DNA from: an uncultured Flavobacteriaceae bacterium
GTDB taxonomy: Bacteria; Bacteroidota; Bacteroidia; Flavobacteriales; Flavobacteriaceae
DNA length: 64,000 nt
Assembly (NCBI GenBank): GCA_913043275.1
Contig: CAJWLL010000009.1
Coordinates: forward strand, 1 to 64,000
Direction: 5' to 3'
Each line of letters starts with the position of its first letter. The stretch's first letter is position 1. This document shows, in pieces, positions 32,294 through 42,797 of the stretch. The translations under genes were made by a program, and so were the position numbers. The notes under the pieces were generated by a model that ran no database searches, was not told where the DNA came from, and was given only the letters and a program-made list of their open reading frames with translations.

Positions 32294-33520
32294 ATGTCTA
32301 AAATTGTTGTCCAGTATCCAATTGTTGAGATTGACGGTGACGAAATGACTAGAATCATTTGGAAATTTATCAAAGAACAACTAATACTTCCCTACTTAGA
32401 TGTCCAAGTTTTGTACTATGACCTCGGCATAGAGTCTAGAGATGCTACAGAGGACCAGATTACAGTTGACGCTGCAGAGGCCATCAAAAAATATAAAGTA
32501 GGCATAAAGTGTGCGACCATTACACCCGATGAAGATCGTGTGAGAGAGTTCGGACTCAAAAAAATGTACCGCTCACCTAACGGAACTATCAGAAACATAG
32601 TAGGCGGAACAGTATTTAGAGAGCCCATCATTATGAAAAATGTTCCGCGTTATGTTCAAGGGTGGACCAAACCGATTTGTATAGGAAGGCATGCTTTTGG
32701 TGATCAGTACAAAGCCACAGATGCTATCATTACCGGTAAGGGAAAACTCACCATGACTTTTACCCCTGAAGATGGAAGTCAGGCCACTAATTGGGAAGTT
32801 TATGACTTTAAAGAAAATGGTGTTGCAATGAGTATGTATAACATTGAATCTTCTATTTTTGGTTTTGCGAGATCCTGTATGATAAGGGCTCTTGATAAAG
32901 GTTGGCCACTCTATCTTTCCACTAAAAACACGATCATGAAAGCTTATGACGGGCGTTTTAAAGACATCTTTCAAGAAGTTTTCGACAATGAATTCAAAGA
33001 CAAGTTTGAAGCCGCTAGCATTACCTATGAGCATCGCTTAATAGACGATATGGTTGCTGCTGCAATGAAATGGAACGGAGGTTTTGTCTGGGCATGTAAA
33101 AATTACGATGGAGATGTACAGTCCGATACAGTTGCTCAAGGGTTTGGATCTTTAGGCCTTATGACCTCTACACTAGTAACCCCTGATGGGGAAATAATGG
33201 AAGCAGAAGCTGCTCATGGAACCGTTACACGTCACTACCGACAACATCAAAAAGGGATGGAAACCTCAACAAACCCAATTGCATCGATTTTTGCATGGAC
33301 AAGAGGTTTGGCTCACAGAGGTAAGCTGGATTTCAATCAACCACTGATCGATTTTTGTCATACGCTTGAGAATGTCTGCATCGAAACCATTGAAAGTGGA
33401 ATAATGACCAAGGACTTGGCCTTACTGATTCACAAAGAAAATCTAGATGATTCTCATTACTTGACTACTCAGAAGTTTCTCGATGCCTTAAAAGAAAACT
33501 TAGAGGTGAAACTTGAATAA
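32294..33520 (+). CDS. icd: NADP-dependent isocitrate dehydrogenase (homodimeric, eukaryote-like subfamily)
   Basis: [66 protein letters not shown]. Confidence 0.95.
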   Translation: MSKIVVQYPIVEIDGDEMTRIIWKFIKEQLILPYLDVQVLYYDLGIESRDATEDQITVDAAEAIKKYKVGIKCATITPDEDRVREFGLKKMYRSPNGTIRNIVGGTVFREPIIMKNVPRYVQGWTKPICIGRHAFGDQYKATDAIITGKGKLTMTFTPEDGSQATNWEVYDFKENGVAMSMYNIESSIFGFARSCMIRALDKGWPLYLSTKNTIMKAYDGRFKDIFQEVFDNEFKDKFEAASITYEHRLIDDMVAAAMKWNGGFVWACKNYDGDVQSDTVAQGFGSLGLMTSTLVTPDGEIMEAEAAHGTVTRHYRQHQKGMETSTNPIASIFAWTRGLAHRGKLDFNQPLIDFCHTLENVCIETIESGIMTKDLALLIHKENLDDSHYLTTQKFLDALKENLEVKLE

Positions 33521-33749
33521 AATCGGTGCTTATTTTGCTACAAATTGATTGATTCGTTATAAAAATTTTTGTATCGCCGTGCATATAACTTTAACCAAGC
33601 AATTAAGTAAGAAATCCCCAGGTATCCGACTATTTTTTTAGATAAAACAAACATAATTTTTAGTTTCATAAGGTTTAACTAACGCTATATTAACAATTAA
33701 TTTACATTGAGAGGTTATTTATTAATAATAAACAATTTAATTTCGACAT

Positions 33750-34559
33750 ATGAGTTTTGAAAAAATAACTGAGAAAGAATCTAATTATGATTCACTTGAA
33801 ACAAAATCGACCAAAGAACTTTTGTCTGGAATCCATCAAGAAGACAAAGTAGCATTTACGGCTGTAGGGCTTGTTTTGGATAATGTCGAAAAACTGATAA
33901 ATCATTTGGTTCCAAAAATGAAAGAAGGTGGACGATTATTCTATATAGGTGCAGGAACCAGTGGCAGATTAGGTGTATTAGATGCATCGGAGTGCCCTCC
34001 TACCTTTGGAGTTAATTCAGAAATGGTATCAGGGATAATAGCTGGCGGAATAGATGCTCTTCATCAATCCATTGAAAATGCTGAAGACGACCCTATTCAA
34101 GGATGGAAAGATTTAAAAAAACATCAGCCAGGTCAAAATGATTTTGTAATCGGAATTGCTGCCTCAGGAACCACGCCCTATGTTTTGGGAGCTCTAGAAA
34201 AATGTCAGAAAAATGGGATTAGTACGGGCTGTATTACATGCAATCCAAAGAGCCCAATTACTCAATTTTCTGACTACTCAATTGAAGTCATCGTTGGTCC
34301 AGAGTTTGTGACGGGAAGCTCTAGAATGAAAGCCGGAACCGCTCAAAAATTAATTCTCAATATGATCACTACTTCGAGTATGATTCAATTAGGACGGGTA
34401 AAAGGCAATAAAATGATCGACATTCAAATAAGTAATGTAAAACTTGTGGATCGGGCTGCCAGAATTCTTATGGAGGAATTAGACATCGAAAAGAATAAAG
34501 CCACTGAACTACTTGATGAATATAAAAGCATCAGAGGAGCTATAAAAAATTACTCTTGA
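33750..34559 (+). CDS. murQ: N-acetylmuramic acid 6-phosphate etherase
   Basis: GGRLFYIGAGTSGRLGVLDASECPPTFG; EFVTGSSRMKAGTAQKLILNMITT. Confidence 0.97.
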   Translation: MSFEKITEKESNYDSLETKSTKELLSGIHQEDKVAFTAVGLVLDNVEKLINHLVPKMKEGGRLFYIGAGTSGRLGVLDASECPPTFGVNSEMVSGIIAGGIDALHQSIENAEDDPIQGWKDLKKHQPGQNDFVIGIAASGTTPYVLGALEKCQKNGISTGCITCNPKSPITQFSDYSIEVIVGPEFVTGSSRMKAGTAQKLILNMITTSSMIQLGRVKGNKMIDIQISNVKLVDRAARILMEELDIEKNKATELLDEYKSIRGAIKNYS

Positions 34560-34780
34560 ACACTAAAACCTTAAAAAAAGGATTGCTTAAAGTTGGAACT
34601 TTTATCGTTCTTTGTTTTATTGCTCCGGTACTTGTCTACCAAGCATTTAAAAACCAAGGCCATCCTTTTTACTGGCCTTTACTTATCCTAGGGGGAACTT
34701 TGTGTATCATGACAATTTTTTACGGTTTTTGGGCCATCAAAATTTTAATTAATGGTCTACTAGGTCATAAAAAAAACTAA
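34556..34780 (+). CDS. Small two-TM membrane protein (DUF6095-like)
   Basis: Two hydrophobic segments; start overlaps the murQ stop. Confidence 0.65.
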   Translation: MNTKTLKKGLLKVGTFIVLCFIAPVLVYQAFKNQGHPFYWPLLILGGTLCIMTIFYGFWAIKILINGLLGHKKN

Positions 34781-34792
34781 GCCCATATAAAA

Positions 34793-34824
34793 ATTGTTTC
34801 ACTCGGAGGAGTAAACTATATTTG
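34793..34824 (+). promoter_or_regulatory. Putative thrS promoter: ATTG-N20-TATATTTG
   Basis: ATTG 34793-34796, TATATTTG 34817-34824. Confidence 0.45.
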
Positions 34825-34840
34825 CTTTGATTTTCATTAT

Positions 34841-36787
34841 ATGATTCAAATAAAATTCCCTGACACCTCAGTAAGAAGCTATGAAACGGGAACTACCGTA
34901 ATCGAAATTGCCAAAAATATCAGTGAAGGATTGGCCCGAAATGTCCTTTCTGCCATCTTTAATGAAAAGGTTGTTGAGGCATCTACCCCTTTGTTTGAAG
35001 ATGGAAAAATCGAATTGTTTACATGGAATGATAATCAAGGAAAAAGTGCCTTTTGGCATTCTTCTGCCCATCTTTTGGCACAAGCAATTCTCTCCCTTTA
35101 TCCTAAAGCAAAACTCACTATTGGGCCAGCAATAGAAAATGGTTTCTACTATGATGTGGATTTTGGGGAGCATTCCATTACCGAAAAAGAACTCAAAGGC
35201 ATTGAAAAAAAGTTTTTGGAATTTGCCCGTCATAAATTTGAATTCAAAATGCGATCTGTCTCCAAACAAGAGGCGCTTGATTTTTATATCAAAGAGGAAA
35301 ATCCATATAAAATTGAGCTCATCGAAAATTTGGATGACCGCACTATCACCTTTTGTGACCATGCCGATTTTACAGACTTATGTCGTGGAGGTCACATCCC
35401 TCATACGGGCTATATCAAAGCCGTTAAGCTATTAAATGTTGCTGGTGCCTATTGGAGAGGAGATGAAAAAAATAAACAATTGACCCGGATTTATGGCATT
35501 TCATTTCCCAAAAAAAAGGAACTCACCGAATTCCTGGAAATGCTTGAAGAAGCGAAAAAACGCGACCACAGAAAAATGGGAAAAGATCTAGAATTATTTA
35601 CCTTTTCACAAAAAGTTGGACAGGGATTACCCCTGTGGTTACCCAAAGGGACTGCTTTAAGAGAACGTTTGGAAAATTTTCTAAAAGCTGCACAAAAAAA
35701 AGCTGGGTATGAACAGGTCATTTCCCCTCATATTGGAAACAAAGAGCTTTATATTACCTCCGGACATTACGATAAATATGGAGAAGATAGTTTTCAACCC
35801 ATAGAAACCCCTGCCGAGGGAGAAACTTTTTTGCTCAAACCCATGAACTGCCCCCACCACTGTGAAATATACAAAACTCGCCCTTGGAGTTATAAGGAAC
35901 TGCCAAAACGTTATGCAGAGTTTGGAACCGTATACCGTTACGAGCAAAGTGGAGAACTTCATGGACTTACCAGAGTGAGGGGTTTTACCCAAGACGATGC
36001 CCATATTTTTTGTACCCCAAACCAACTAGATCAAGAATTCAAAAATGTCATTGATCTGGTGTTGTATGTATTCGAATCTTTGGGCTTTGATAATTTTAAG
36101 GCACAAGTTTCTATCCGTGACACCAAAAAACTGAAAAAATATATTGGAGATCCAAAAAATTGGGAAAAAGCGGAGCAAGGCATTATTGACGCTGCCAAGG
36201 AAAAAAAATTGGATTTTGTTATTGAAGAAGGAGAAGCTGCCTTCTATGGTCCTAAGCTCGATTTTATGGTCAAAGATGCCCTAGGAAGAAAATGGCAACT
36301 AGGAACCATTCAAGTCGATTACAATCTCCCGGAAAGATTTGAACTGACCTATAAAGGCAGTGATAACAAGCTCCATCGACCCATTATGATACACCGTGCA
36401 CCCTTTGGTAGTTTGGAGCGCTTTGTTGCTATTTTGTTGGAGCATACTGCAGGCAATTTCCCTCTGTGGCTCTCCCCTATACAAGTGAACTTACTGACTG
36501 TGAGTGAAAAACACGAAAAATACGCCCAAAAAGTTTTAAAATTCCTTGAAAATAACGAAATTCGCGCCTCCCTAGACAATAGAAATGAAACCATCGGGAA
36601 AAAAATCCGAGATTCGGAACTCAGTAAGGTTCCTTTTATGTTAATTCTGGGAGAAAAAGAAGCAGAAGTTGGAAATGTCTCCGTCAGAAAACACCAAGAA
36701 GGTGACGTGGGTACCTTGAGCACAGAAGTTTTCGTAAAAAAAATAAAAAAAGAAATATCAGGAAGTATCTCTAAATTTGGAAATTAA
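34841..36787 (+). CDS. thrS: Threonine-tRNA ligase
   Basis: TGS domain, [51 protein letters not shown]. Confidence 0.99.
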   Translation: MIQIKFPDTSVRSYETGTTVIEIAKNISEGLARNVLSAIFNEKVVEASTPLFEDGKIELFTWNDNQGKSAFWHSSAHLLAQAILSLYPKAKLTIGPAIENGFYYDVDFGEHSITEKELKGIEKKFLEFARHKFEFKMRSVSKQEALDFYIKEENPYKIELIENLDDRTITFCDHADFTDLCRGGHIPHTGYIKAVKLLNVAGAYWRGDEKNKQLTRIYGISFPKKKELTEFLEMLEEAKKRDHRKMGKDLELFTFSQKVGQGLPLWLPKGTALRERLENFLKAAQKKAGYEQVISPHIGNKELYITSGHYDKYGEDSFQPIETPAEGETFLLKPMNCPHHCEIYKTRPWSYKELPKRYAEFGTVYRYEQSGELHGLTRVRGFTQDDAHIFCTPNQLDQEFKNVIDLVLYVFESLGFDNFKAQVSIRDTKKLKKYIGDPKNWEKAEQGIIDAAKEKKLDFVIEEGEAAFYGPKLDFMVKDALGRKWQLGTIQVDYNLPERFELTYKGSDNKLHRPIMIHRAPFGSLERFVAILLEHTAGNFPLWLSPIQVNLLTVSEKHEKYAQKVLKFLENNEIRASLDNRNETIGKKIRDSELSKVPFMLILGEKEAEVGNVSVRKHQEGDVGTLSTEVFVKKIKKEISGSISKFGN

Positions 36788-36804
36788 TTTAAAAAAATTA
36801 AGTC

Positions 36805-37359
36805 ATAGCAATACGAAGGAGAAGATCGAATAGACCTGCGAGGATAATCAAAGAAAATCCTCACAAAATCAACGAGAAAATTACAGCCAACGAGGTCAGA
36901 TTGGTAGGAGACAACGTTGAGCTAGGAGTTTACAATCTAACCAAAGCTATTGACCTTGCCGAAGAACTAGAGTTAGACCTTGTAGAAATTTCTCCAAAAG
37001 CATCACCACCTGTTTGTAAAATTTTGGATTACAAGAAGTTTCTATATGAACAAAAAAAACGTGAAAAAGCACTCAAGTCCAAGGCTACTAAGGTGATCAT
37101 TAAAGAAATACGATTCGGTCCTCAGACCGATGAACACGATTATGAATTTAAGAAAAAGCACGCAGAAAAATTTTTAAATGATGGTGCCAAGCTCAAAGCT
37201 TTTGTTTTTTTTAAAGGCCGATCCATTGTATTTAAGGAACAAGGACAAATCTTACTTTTAAGGTTGGCCCAAGACTTGGAACAGATTGGAAAAGTAGAAC
37301 AAATGCCACAATTAGAAGGAAAGAGAATGACCATGTTCATTACACCCAAAAAGAAATAA
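36805..37359 (+). CDS. infC: Translation initiation factor IF-3, probable non-canonical AUA start
   Basis: Reading frame is open upstream of the tracked start (36901) back to a TAA at 36799-36801 and encodes (ATA)[40 protein letters not shown], typical IF3 N-terminal sequence; no ATG/GTG/TTG lies in that stretch. Confidence 0.8.
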   Translation: MAIRRRRSNRPARIIKENPHKINEKITANEVRLVGDNVELGVYNLTKAIDLAEELELDLVEISPKASPPVCKILDYKKFLYEQKKREKALKSKATKVIIKEIRFGPQTDEHDYEFKKKHAEKFLNDGAKLKAFVFFKGRSIVFKEQGQILLLRLAQDLEQIGKVEQMPQLEGKRMTMFITPKKK

Positions 37360-37373
37360 AAATATTTGACGAA

Positions 37374-37571
37374 ATGCCTAAAATGAAAACGAAATCGAGT
37401 GCCAAAAAGAGATTTAAGCTTACTGGCAGTGGAAAAATAAAAAGAAAACACGCTTTTAAAAGTCATATCCTGACGAAAAAATCTAAAAAACGTAAACTAA
37501 AATTGACTCATTCAACATTGGTAAATGATAGTGACGTGAAGAGTATCAAAGAACAATTAAGATTGAAATAA
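37374..37571 (+). CDS. rpmI: 50S ribosomal protein L35
   Basis: [37 protein letters not shown]. Confidence 0.97.
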   Translation: MPKMKTKSSAKKRFKLTGSGKIKRKHAFKSHILTKKSKKRKLKLTHSTLVNDSDVKSIKEQLRLK

Positions 37572-37654
37572 AACAATCACGATTAAAATTTGTATCACCC
37601 TGATATGAGGCCCAAAGTGTTGAATAACCGCCCATGTCAAAATACTAAATTAAA

Positions 37655-37999
37655 ATGCCAAGATCAGTAAACTCAGTGGCTTCAAGAGCCCGTCGAAAAA
37701 AAATAATCAAACAAGCAAAAGGTTACTTTGGAAGAAGGAAAAACGTTTGGACTATTGCAAAAAATGCAATAGAAAAGGCAATGCTATATGCTTATCGTGA
37801 CCGAAGAACCAAAAAGCGAAACTTCAGATCATTGTGGATCACCAGAATCAATGCAGGAGCTAGAGGACACGGTATGTCTTACAGCCAATTTATGGGCAAA
37901 ATTAAGTCCAATAACATTGAACTCAACAGAAAGGTATTAGCGGATTTAGCCATGAACAATCCCCAAGCTTTTAAGGCTATCGTTGACAAAGTAAAATAA
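37655..37999 (+). CDS. rplT: 50S ribosomal protein L20
   Basis: [51 protein letters not shown]. Confidence 0.98.
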   Translation: MPRSVNSVASRARRKKIIKQAKGYFGRRKNVWTIAKNAIEKAMLYAYRDRRTKKRNFRSLWITRINAGARGHGMSYSQFMGKIKSNNIELNRKVLADLAMNNPQAFKAIVDKVK

Positions 38000-38012
38000 T
38001 CCATGTTACCCC

Positions 38013-38036
38013 AACCCATCTAAAAAAAGATGGGTT
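38013..38036 (+). terminator. Hairpin after rplT (weak T tract)
   Basis: AACCCATCT-aaaaaa-AGATGGGTT. Confidence 0.55.
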
Positions 38037-38045
38037 TGACATATC

Positions 38046-38399
38046 ATGACATTAACTATTTACCACAATACTAGATGTAGAAAGTCTCGAGAGGCTCTTC
38101 AATACCTTGAGGATAATGGATTTTCTTTCGACATAGTTAAATATATAGAACAATCTTTTGATAAAAACACACTGGGTGAGGTGTTAAAAAAGATCAACAA
38201 GAAACCTTCAGAGATTCTTAGAAAAAAAGAAGTCCTTTGGAAAAAAGAATACGCTTCCAAAGATCTCACTGAAGATCAAATTTTACAACTTTTGGTAGAA
38301 CAGCCTAAATTGATTGAAAGACCCATCATAATAAGCAGCGATAAGGGAGTTTTGGCTAGACCCATCGAAAATTTGATGGAATTTTTAAACAAGGCTTAA
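38046..38399 (+). CDS. ArsC/Spx-family arsenate reductase-like protein
   Basis: IYHNTRCRKSREALQYL; RPIIIS. Confidence 0.88.
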   Translation: MTLTIYHNTRCRKSREALQYLEDNGFSFDIVKYIEQSFDKNTLGEVLKKINKKPSEILRKKEVLWKKEYASKDLTEDQILQLLVEQPKLIERPIIISSDKGVLARPIENLMEFLNKA

Positions 38400-38430
38400 A
38401 CCATTTGTAAATATGGTTTCCTTTTATACT

Positions 38431-40911
38431 ATGAAAAAAGTCTACATAATTGCCCTAATCTGTTTTTCCTATTCCCTTTTAGGACAACGCCCAGGTAGAA
38501 ATATTCCCAAACTAAAACTGTCCGGAGTAGTCATCGATCAAGAGACCCAACAAACCCTAGAATACGCTACCATCAGTATTCGAAACTCCAAAAATCCGAA
38601 TCTCTTGCAAGGAGGAATCACCGACTTTGATGGAAAATTTAATTTAGAGATTTTTCCTGGCACTTATGAAATCAGCATCGAATACATCGGCTTTGAAAGT
38701 TTTAGTAAACCTGGAGTGGTCATTAAGGGCAATCTTGATTTAGGAACTGTAGGTTTGCTCATTGCCAGTACAGCTCTGGAGGGGGTTGAAGTCATGGCCG
38801 AAAAAACCGAAGTAGAAATCAGACTAGACAAACGCATTTACAACGTAGGAAAAGACCTTACCGTTAGAGGGGGTAGTGTGGCAGATGTATTGGACAATGT
38901 GCCCTCAGTAACCGTTGATCTGGAAGGTAACGTAGCCTTGAGAGGAAATGATAATGTAAGAATATTGATCAATGGAAAGCCCTCTGGATTGGTAGGTATT
39001 TCAGGACCGAAAGGCTTGCAACAACTACCCGCCGAATCCATTGAAAAAGTAGAGGTAGTAACCTCACCATCTGCACGTTATGGTGCAGAAGGCACTGCAG
39101 GGATTTTGAACATTATACTAAAAAAACAAGAACTTTTAGGTTTTAATGGAAATTTTGTTAGCAATGCAGGACAAACCTATTCCGATGTCATTCCATCAAA
39201 TTATGGAGGCTCAGCCAACATAAACCTGAGAAAAAATAAATTCAACCTTTTTTCCACCAACTCATACAGTAAAAGCATTTCAATCGGGAAAATATCTAAT
39301 AAAAATGAATACTTAAATGGAATTGAACCCAGTACTTTTCTTGATGAAATCCGGAAGCCGGAGCGAGAAAATATCAGCTTTTTTTCCAGTTTGGGAGTAG
39401 AATATTATTTCAAAGAAAAAACCTCTTTAATACTTAGTGGATTTATACGAGACCGAAGTGGGGACGACTACTCTAAAAACACGCTAAAAAGGTTTGACTC
39501 AAATAGGGTTATAATTGATCAGTCTGAATTGATAGAGCTGGAATCTGATAAGGACGACGCCAGACAGATCAGTCTTAATTTCGATTCAGAAATCGATGAC
39601 AAAGGACAGGAGTTTACCGCTGTCTTTCAATATGAAGAAAACTCCGAAGATGAAAAGGCCAATATCGACAGCAGTATAGAAGGCAAAGATGAAAAAGTCA
39701 ATCAGATTGAAAAAGAAAAAAGAATCCTGCTCCAAGCCGATTATGTATTGCCCCTCGACAAGGATACACAATTTGAATTTGGATACAGAGGTAATTTTTC
39801 CAATCAAGAAAACGATTATCAAGTATTCCAGATCAAAAATGGCGCTTTTGAAAAAAATAATGACTTGTCGAATATACTGGTGTATAAAGAACACATCAAT
39901 GCTGTATACACTCAGTTTGGAAAAAAGATTGATGCATTTTCCTATCTACTGGGGCTGAGGATGGAAGATTCTAAAATCGTAGTCGATCAGCGAACAATAA
40001 ACAATTACAACGAAAAAAATTACACCAAGTTTTTCCCTACAGTCAATTTATCTTATGAGTTTAGCGAGAGTGAAAGTATCATTTTGGGCTACAGTAGAAG
40101 AATTTCCAGACCCCGTGGGAGGTTTTTAAACCCTTTCCCCTCTAGAGCCAGTGTAGCAAATTTTTTTCAAGGAAATGCCGATCTGGATCCCAGCTATTCC
40201 AATACCATAGATGTTGGTTATTTAAAAAGATGGGAAAAAATAACCCTCAACACCTCCTTGTACTATCAAAAATCAACCGATGTATTTACTTTTATTTCTC
40301 AGGACAGCGGACAAACCGTTGTTCTAGATGGTGACCCTGATGATCCCGATAGTAATGTAGTTGAAGTTCCCATAATCATCAGAAATCCCATAAATCTGTC
40401 CGAAAACAACCGAACCGGGTTTGAATTTACACTCAGCTATAACCCATCCAGAAAATCGAGAATCTTTGCCAATTTTAATTTATTTAATTCAGAAACTATT
40501 GGAGTATATGAAGGAACAGATTTTGGCAGAACCAATTTGAGTTGGTTTTCGAGGATAAATGGAAAATTCACCATTTTTAAGGACATCGACTGGCAAATTC
40601 AACTTTTCTATAGAGGACCAAGGGAAAATGCTCAGTCCAGATACAGAGGAATGATTTTTTCCAGTACCGCATTAAGTAAAGAGATCCTCAAAAAAAAAGG
40701 TACAATTTCATTTAGGATAAGTGATTTGTTCAACTCCGCAATGTTTCAATTTGAAACATTTACACCTACGTTTAATAACTCTGGATTATTTAGAAGAAGT
40801 TTGCCTTCATTTAATCTTTCTTTCACCTATAGAATCAACCAGAAAAACAAGCAACAAAAGAGTAGATCCCAAGGGAGAAGCAGTGGTAATGAAAACGATT
40901 TTGAGTTTTAA
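38431..40911 (+). CDS. Outer-membrane TonB-dependent receptor-like protein with carboxypeptidase-regulatory-like domain
   Basis: Signal peptide MKKVYIIALICFSYSLLGQ; LSGVVIDQETQQTLEYATISI; plug domain VRGGSVADVLDNVPSVTVDLEGNVALRGNDNVRILINGKPSG; beta-barrel C-terminus. ORF track start 38413; MKKVYII at 38431 preferred. Confidence 0.9.
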   Translation: MKKVYIIALICFSYSLLGQRPGRNIPKLKLSGVVIDQETQQTLEYATISIRNSKNPNLLQGGITDFDGKFNLEIFPGTYEISIEYIGFESFSKPGVVIKGNLDLGTVGLLIASTALEGVEVMAEKTEVEIRLDKRIYNVGKDLTVRGGSVADVLDNVPSVTVDLEGNVALRGNDNVRILINGKPSGLVGISGPKGLQQLPAESIEKVEVVTSPSARYGAEGTAGILNIILKKQELLGFNGNFVSNAGQTYSDVIPSNYGGSANINLRKNKFNLFSTNSYSKSISIGKISNKNEYLNGIEPSTFLDEIRKPERENISFFSSLGVEYYFKEKTSLILSGFIRDRSGDDYSKNTLKRFDSNRVIIDQSELIELESDKDDARQISLNFDSEIDDKGQEFTAVFQYEENSEDEKANIDSSIEGKDEKVNQIEKEKRILLQADYVLPLDKDTQFEFGYRGNFSNQENDYQVFQIKNGAFEKNNDLSNILVYKEHINAVYTQFGKKIDAFSYLLGLRMEDSKIVVDQRTINNYNEKNYTKFFPTVNLSYEFSESESIILGYSRRISRPRGRFLNPFPSRASVANFFQGNADLDPSYSNTIDVGYLKRWEKITLNTSLYYQKSTDVFTFISQDSGQTVVLDGDPDDPDSNVVEVPIIIRNPINLSENNRTGFEFTLSYNPSRKSRIFANFNLFNSETIGVYEGTDFGRTNLSWFSRINGKFTIFKDIDWQIQLFYRGPRENAQSRYRGMIFSSTALSKEILKKKGTISFRISDLFNSAMFQFETFTPTFNNSGLFRRSLPSFNLSFTYRINQKNKQQKSRSQGRSSGNENDFEF

Positions 40912-40915
40912 TAAA

Positions 40916-41077
40916 CTAGCTTTTGTTCTTTTGACTACGGTCTTTTAGATATTGCATCAAAGACCCAAATAACCAATAGGGAATCACAAATATTAAAAGA
41001 AATATCATCAGCCAAAATCCTAGAGTTAGGATGGATAAAAAAGCTAGAAATCCTAAATATTGGTCAAATTCAAACAT
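40916..41077 (-). CDS. 53-aa small membrane protein MFEFDQYLGFLAFLSILTLGFWLMIFLLIFVIPYWLFGSLMQYLKDRSQKNKS (not in the ORF track)
   Basis: Translated by hand from ATG 41077-41075 to TAG 40918-40916; long hydrophobic region, charged C-terminal tail; fills most of the tonB-receptor/fumC gap. Confidence 0.55.
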   Translation of the reverse strand: MFEFDQYLGFLAFLSILTLGFWLMIFLLIFVIPYWLFGSLMQYLKDRSQKNKS

Positions 41078-41189
41078 ATTCTAAAATTCTTAACCAAATT
41101 TACTGCATTTTCTTATTCAACTAAAGTATATCCTAATTTTATTTTAACAGCCTCAAGCAAAAGCCTTATTTTTGTAATGTTAAACATAT

Positions 41190-42593
41190 TTGATAATGGA
41201 TCATCGCATTGAAAAAGACACCCTTGGAGAAGTTAAAGTACCTCTAGAGGCCTATTGGGGAGCCCAGACCGAACGCTCAAGATCGAATTTTAAAATTGGT
41301 GATGAGGCCTCCATGCCTATGGAAATAATTTACGGTTTTGCTTATCTAAAAAAAGCGGCTGCCTACACAAATTGTGATGCAGGGGTTTTGAAACCGTCCA
41401 AAAGAGACCTCATTGCTAGCGTTTGTGACGAAATACTAGAAGGAAAATTAGACGATCAATTTCCCTTGGTGATTTGGCAAACTGGTTCGGGTACTCAAAG
41501 TAACATGAACGTTAATGAAGTCATCGCCAATCGTGCTCATGTTTTAGAGGGAAATAAATTGGGAGAAGAAAATAAAACCTTAGCTCCCAATGACGATGTC
41601 AACAAATCACAATCTTCCAACGACACCTTCCCTACAGGAATGCATATTGCAGCTTACAAAAAGATTGTTGAAAATACATTGCCAGGATTGAATAAATTAA
41701 AAAATGCCTTGTCAAAAAAATCGGAGAACTTTCAATCAGTTGTCAAAATTGGACGTACCCACTTAATGGATGCAACTCCCCTTACCCTAGGGCAAGAATT
41801 CTCAGGCTATGTTTCCCAATTAGATCACGGAATCAAAGCGCTTAAAAATACTCTAAGCCATTTATCTGAACTAGCCCTTGGAGGAACAGCTGTTGGTACA
41901 GGAATCAATACGCCCGAAGGCTATGCTGAGAAAGTGGTGGCTTATATCGCTAAGTTTAGTGGTCTTCCATTTGTCAGTGCCGAGAATAAATTTGAGGCAT
42001 TAGCAGCTCATGATGCGATTGTAGAAACCCACGGAGCATTGAAACAAATTGCCGTTTCGCTAAATAAAATCGCTAACGATATTCGTCTTTTGGCCTCTGG
42101 ACCCCGATCCGGAATTGGAGAAATCACCATACCCGCAAACGAACCCGGAAGTTCAATTATGCCCGGAAAAGTCAATCCCACACAGTGTGAGGCCATAACC
42201 ATGGTCTGTGCGCAAGTAATAGGTAATGATGTTGCTATTGGAGTAGGAGGACTTCAGGGACATTATGAATTGAATGTTTTCAAACCCGTAATGGTGGCCA
42301 ATTTATTACAATCAGCACGACTCATTGGTGATGCTTGTGTAAGTTTTACTGATAACTGTGTGGTGGGTATTGAACCAAACCTGCAACGGATAGAGGAATT
42401 GGTTAAGAATTCCCTTATGCTGGTCACCGCATTAAATACGAAAATAGGCTATTACAAAGCTGCAGAAATTGCCAATAAAGCCCATAGCGAAGGGACTACG
42501 CTCAAAGAAGCTGGGCTTTCATTGGGTTACCTTACTGCTAAAGAATTTGACCAATGGGTAAAACCAGAGGATATGACAGGGGGTAAATCTTAA
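41190..42593 (+). CDS. fumC: Fumarate hydratase, class II
   Basis: [50 protein letters not shown]. Confidence 0.98.
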   Translation: MIMDHRIEKDTLGEVKVPLEAYWGAQTERSRSNFKIGDEASMPMEIIYGFAYLKKAAAYTNCDAGVLKPSKRDLIASVCDEILEGKLDDQFPLVIWQTGSGTQSNMNVNEVIANRAHVLEGNKLGEENKTLAPNDDVNKSQSSNDTFPTGMHIAAYKKIVENTLPGLNKLKNALSKKSENFQSVVKIGRTHLMDATPLTLGQEFSGYVSQLDHGIKALKNTLSHLSELALGGTAVGTGINTPEGYAEKVVAYIAKFSGLPFVSAENKFEALAAHDAIVETHGALKQIAVSLNKIANDIRLLASGPRSGIGEITIPANEPGSSIMPGKVNPTQCEAITMVCAQVIGNDVAIGVGGLQGHYELNVFKPVMVANLLQSARLIGDACVSFTDNCVVGIEPNLQRIEELVKNSLMLVTALNTKIGYYKAAEIANKAHSEGTTLKEAGLSLGYLTAKEFDQWVKPEDMTGGKS

Positions 42594-42797
42594 TCACGTT
42601 TGATTTAGGTTTTTTTAGGCTACTTATCGAAATCTTTTTTAGATAATGATTTAAATTCAAAATCCAATTGGACTTTTAATAATAATTTAAATACGGATTA
42701 AAGCCCTAGGGTCAAATATCAAATTAATCACAACAAAAAATCAAAAAAAGTGTTTAGATTAGTTGACAATATATTTTTGTACAAAATCAATTAAAAA

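Noticed and set aside
33521-33749. 229-bp gap between icd and murQ as an RNA gene
   Set aside because: No cloverleaf, clear terminator or known riboswitch motif visible by eye.
34868-36723. Several antisense ORFs within thrS (34868-35362, 35491-35721, 35681-36025, 36349-36723)
   Set aside because: thrS is a well-conserved full-length gene; the opposite frames look like codon-bias shadows with no recognisable domain.
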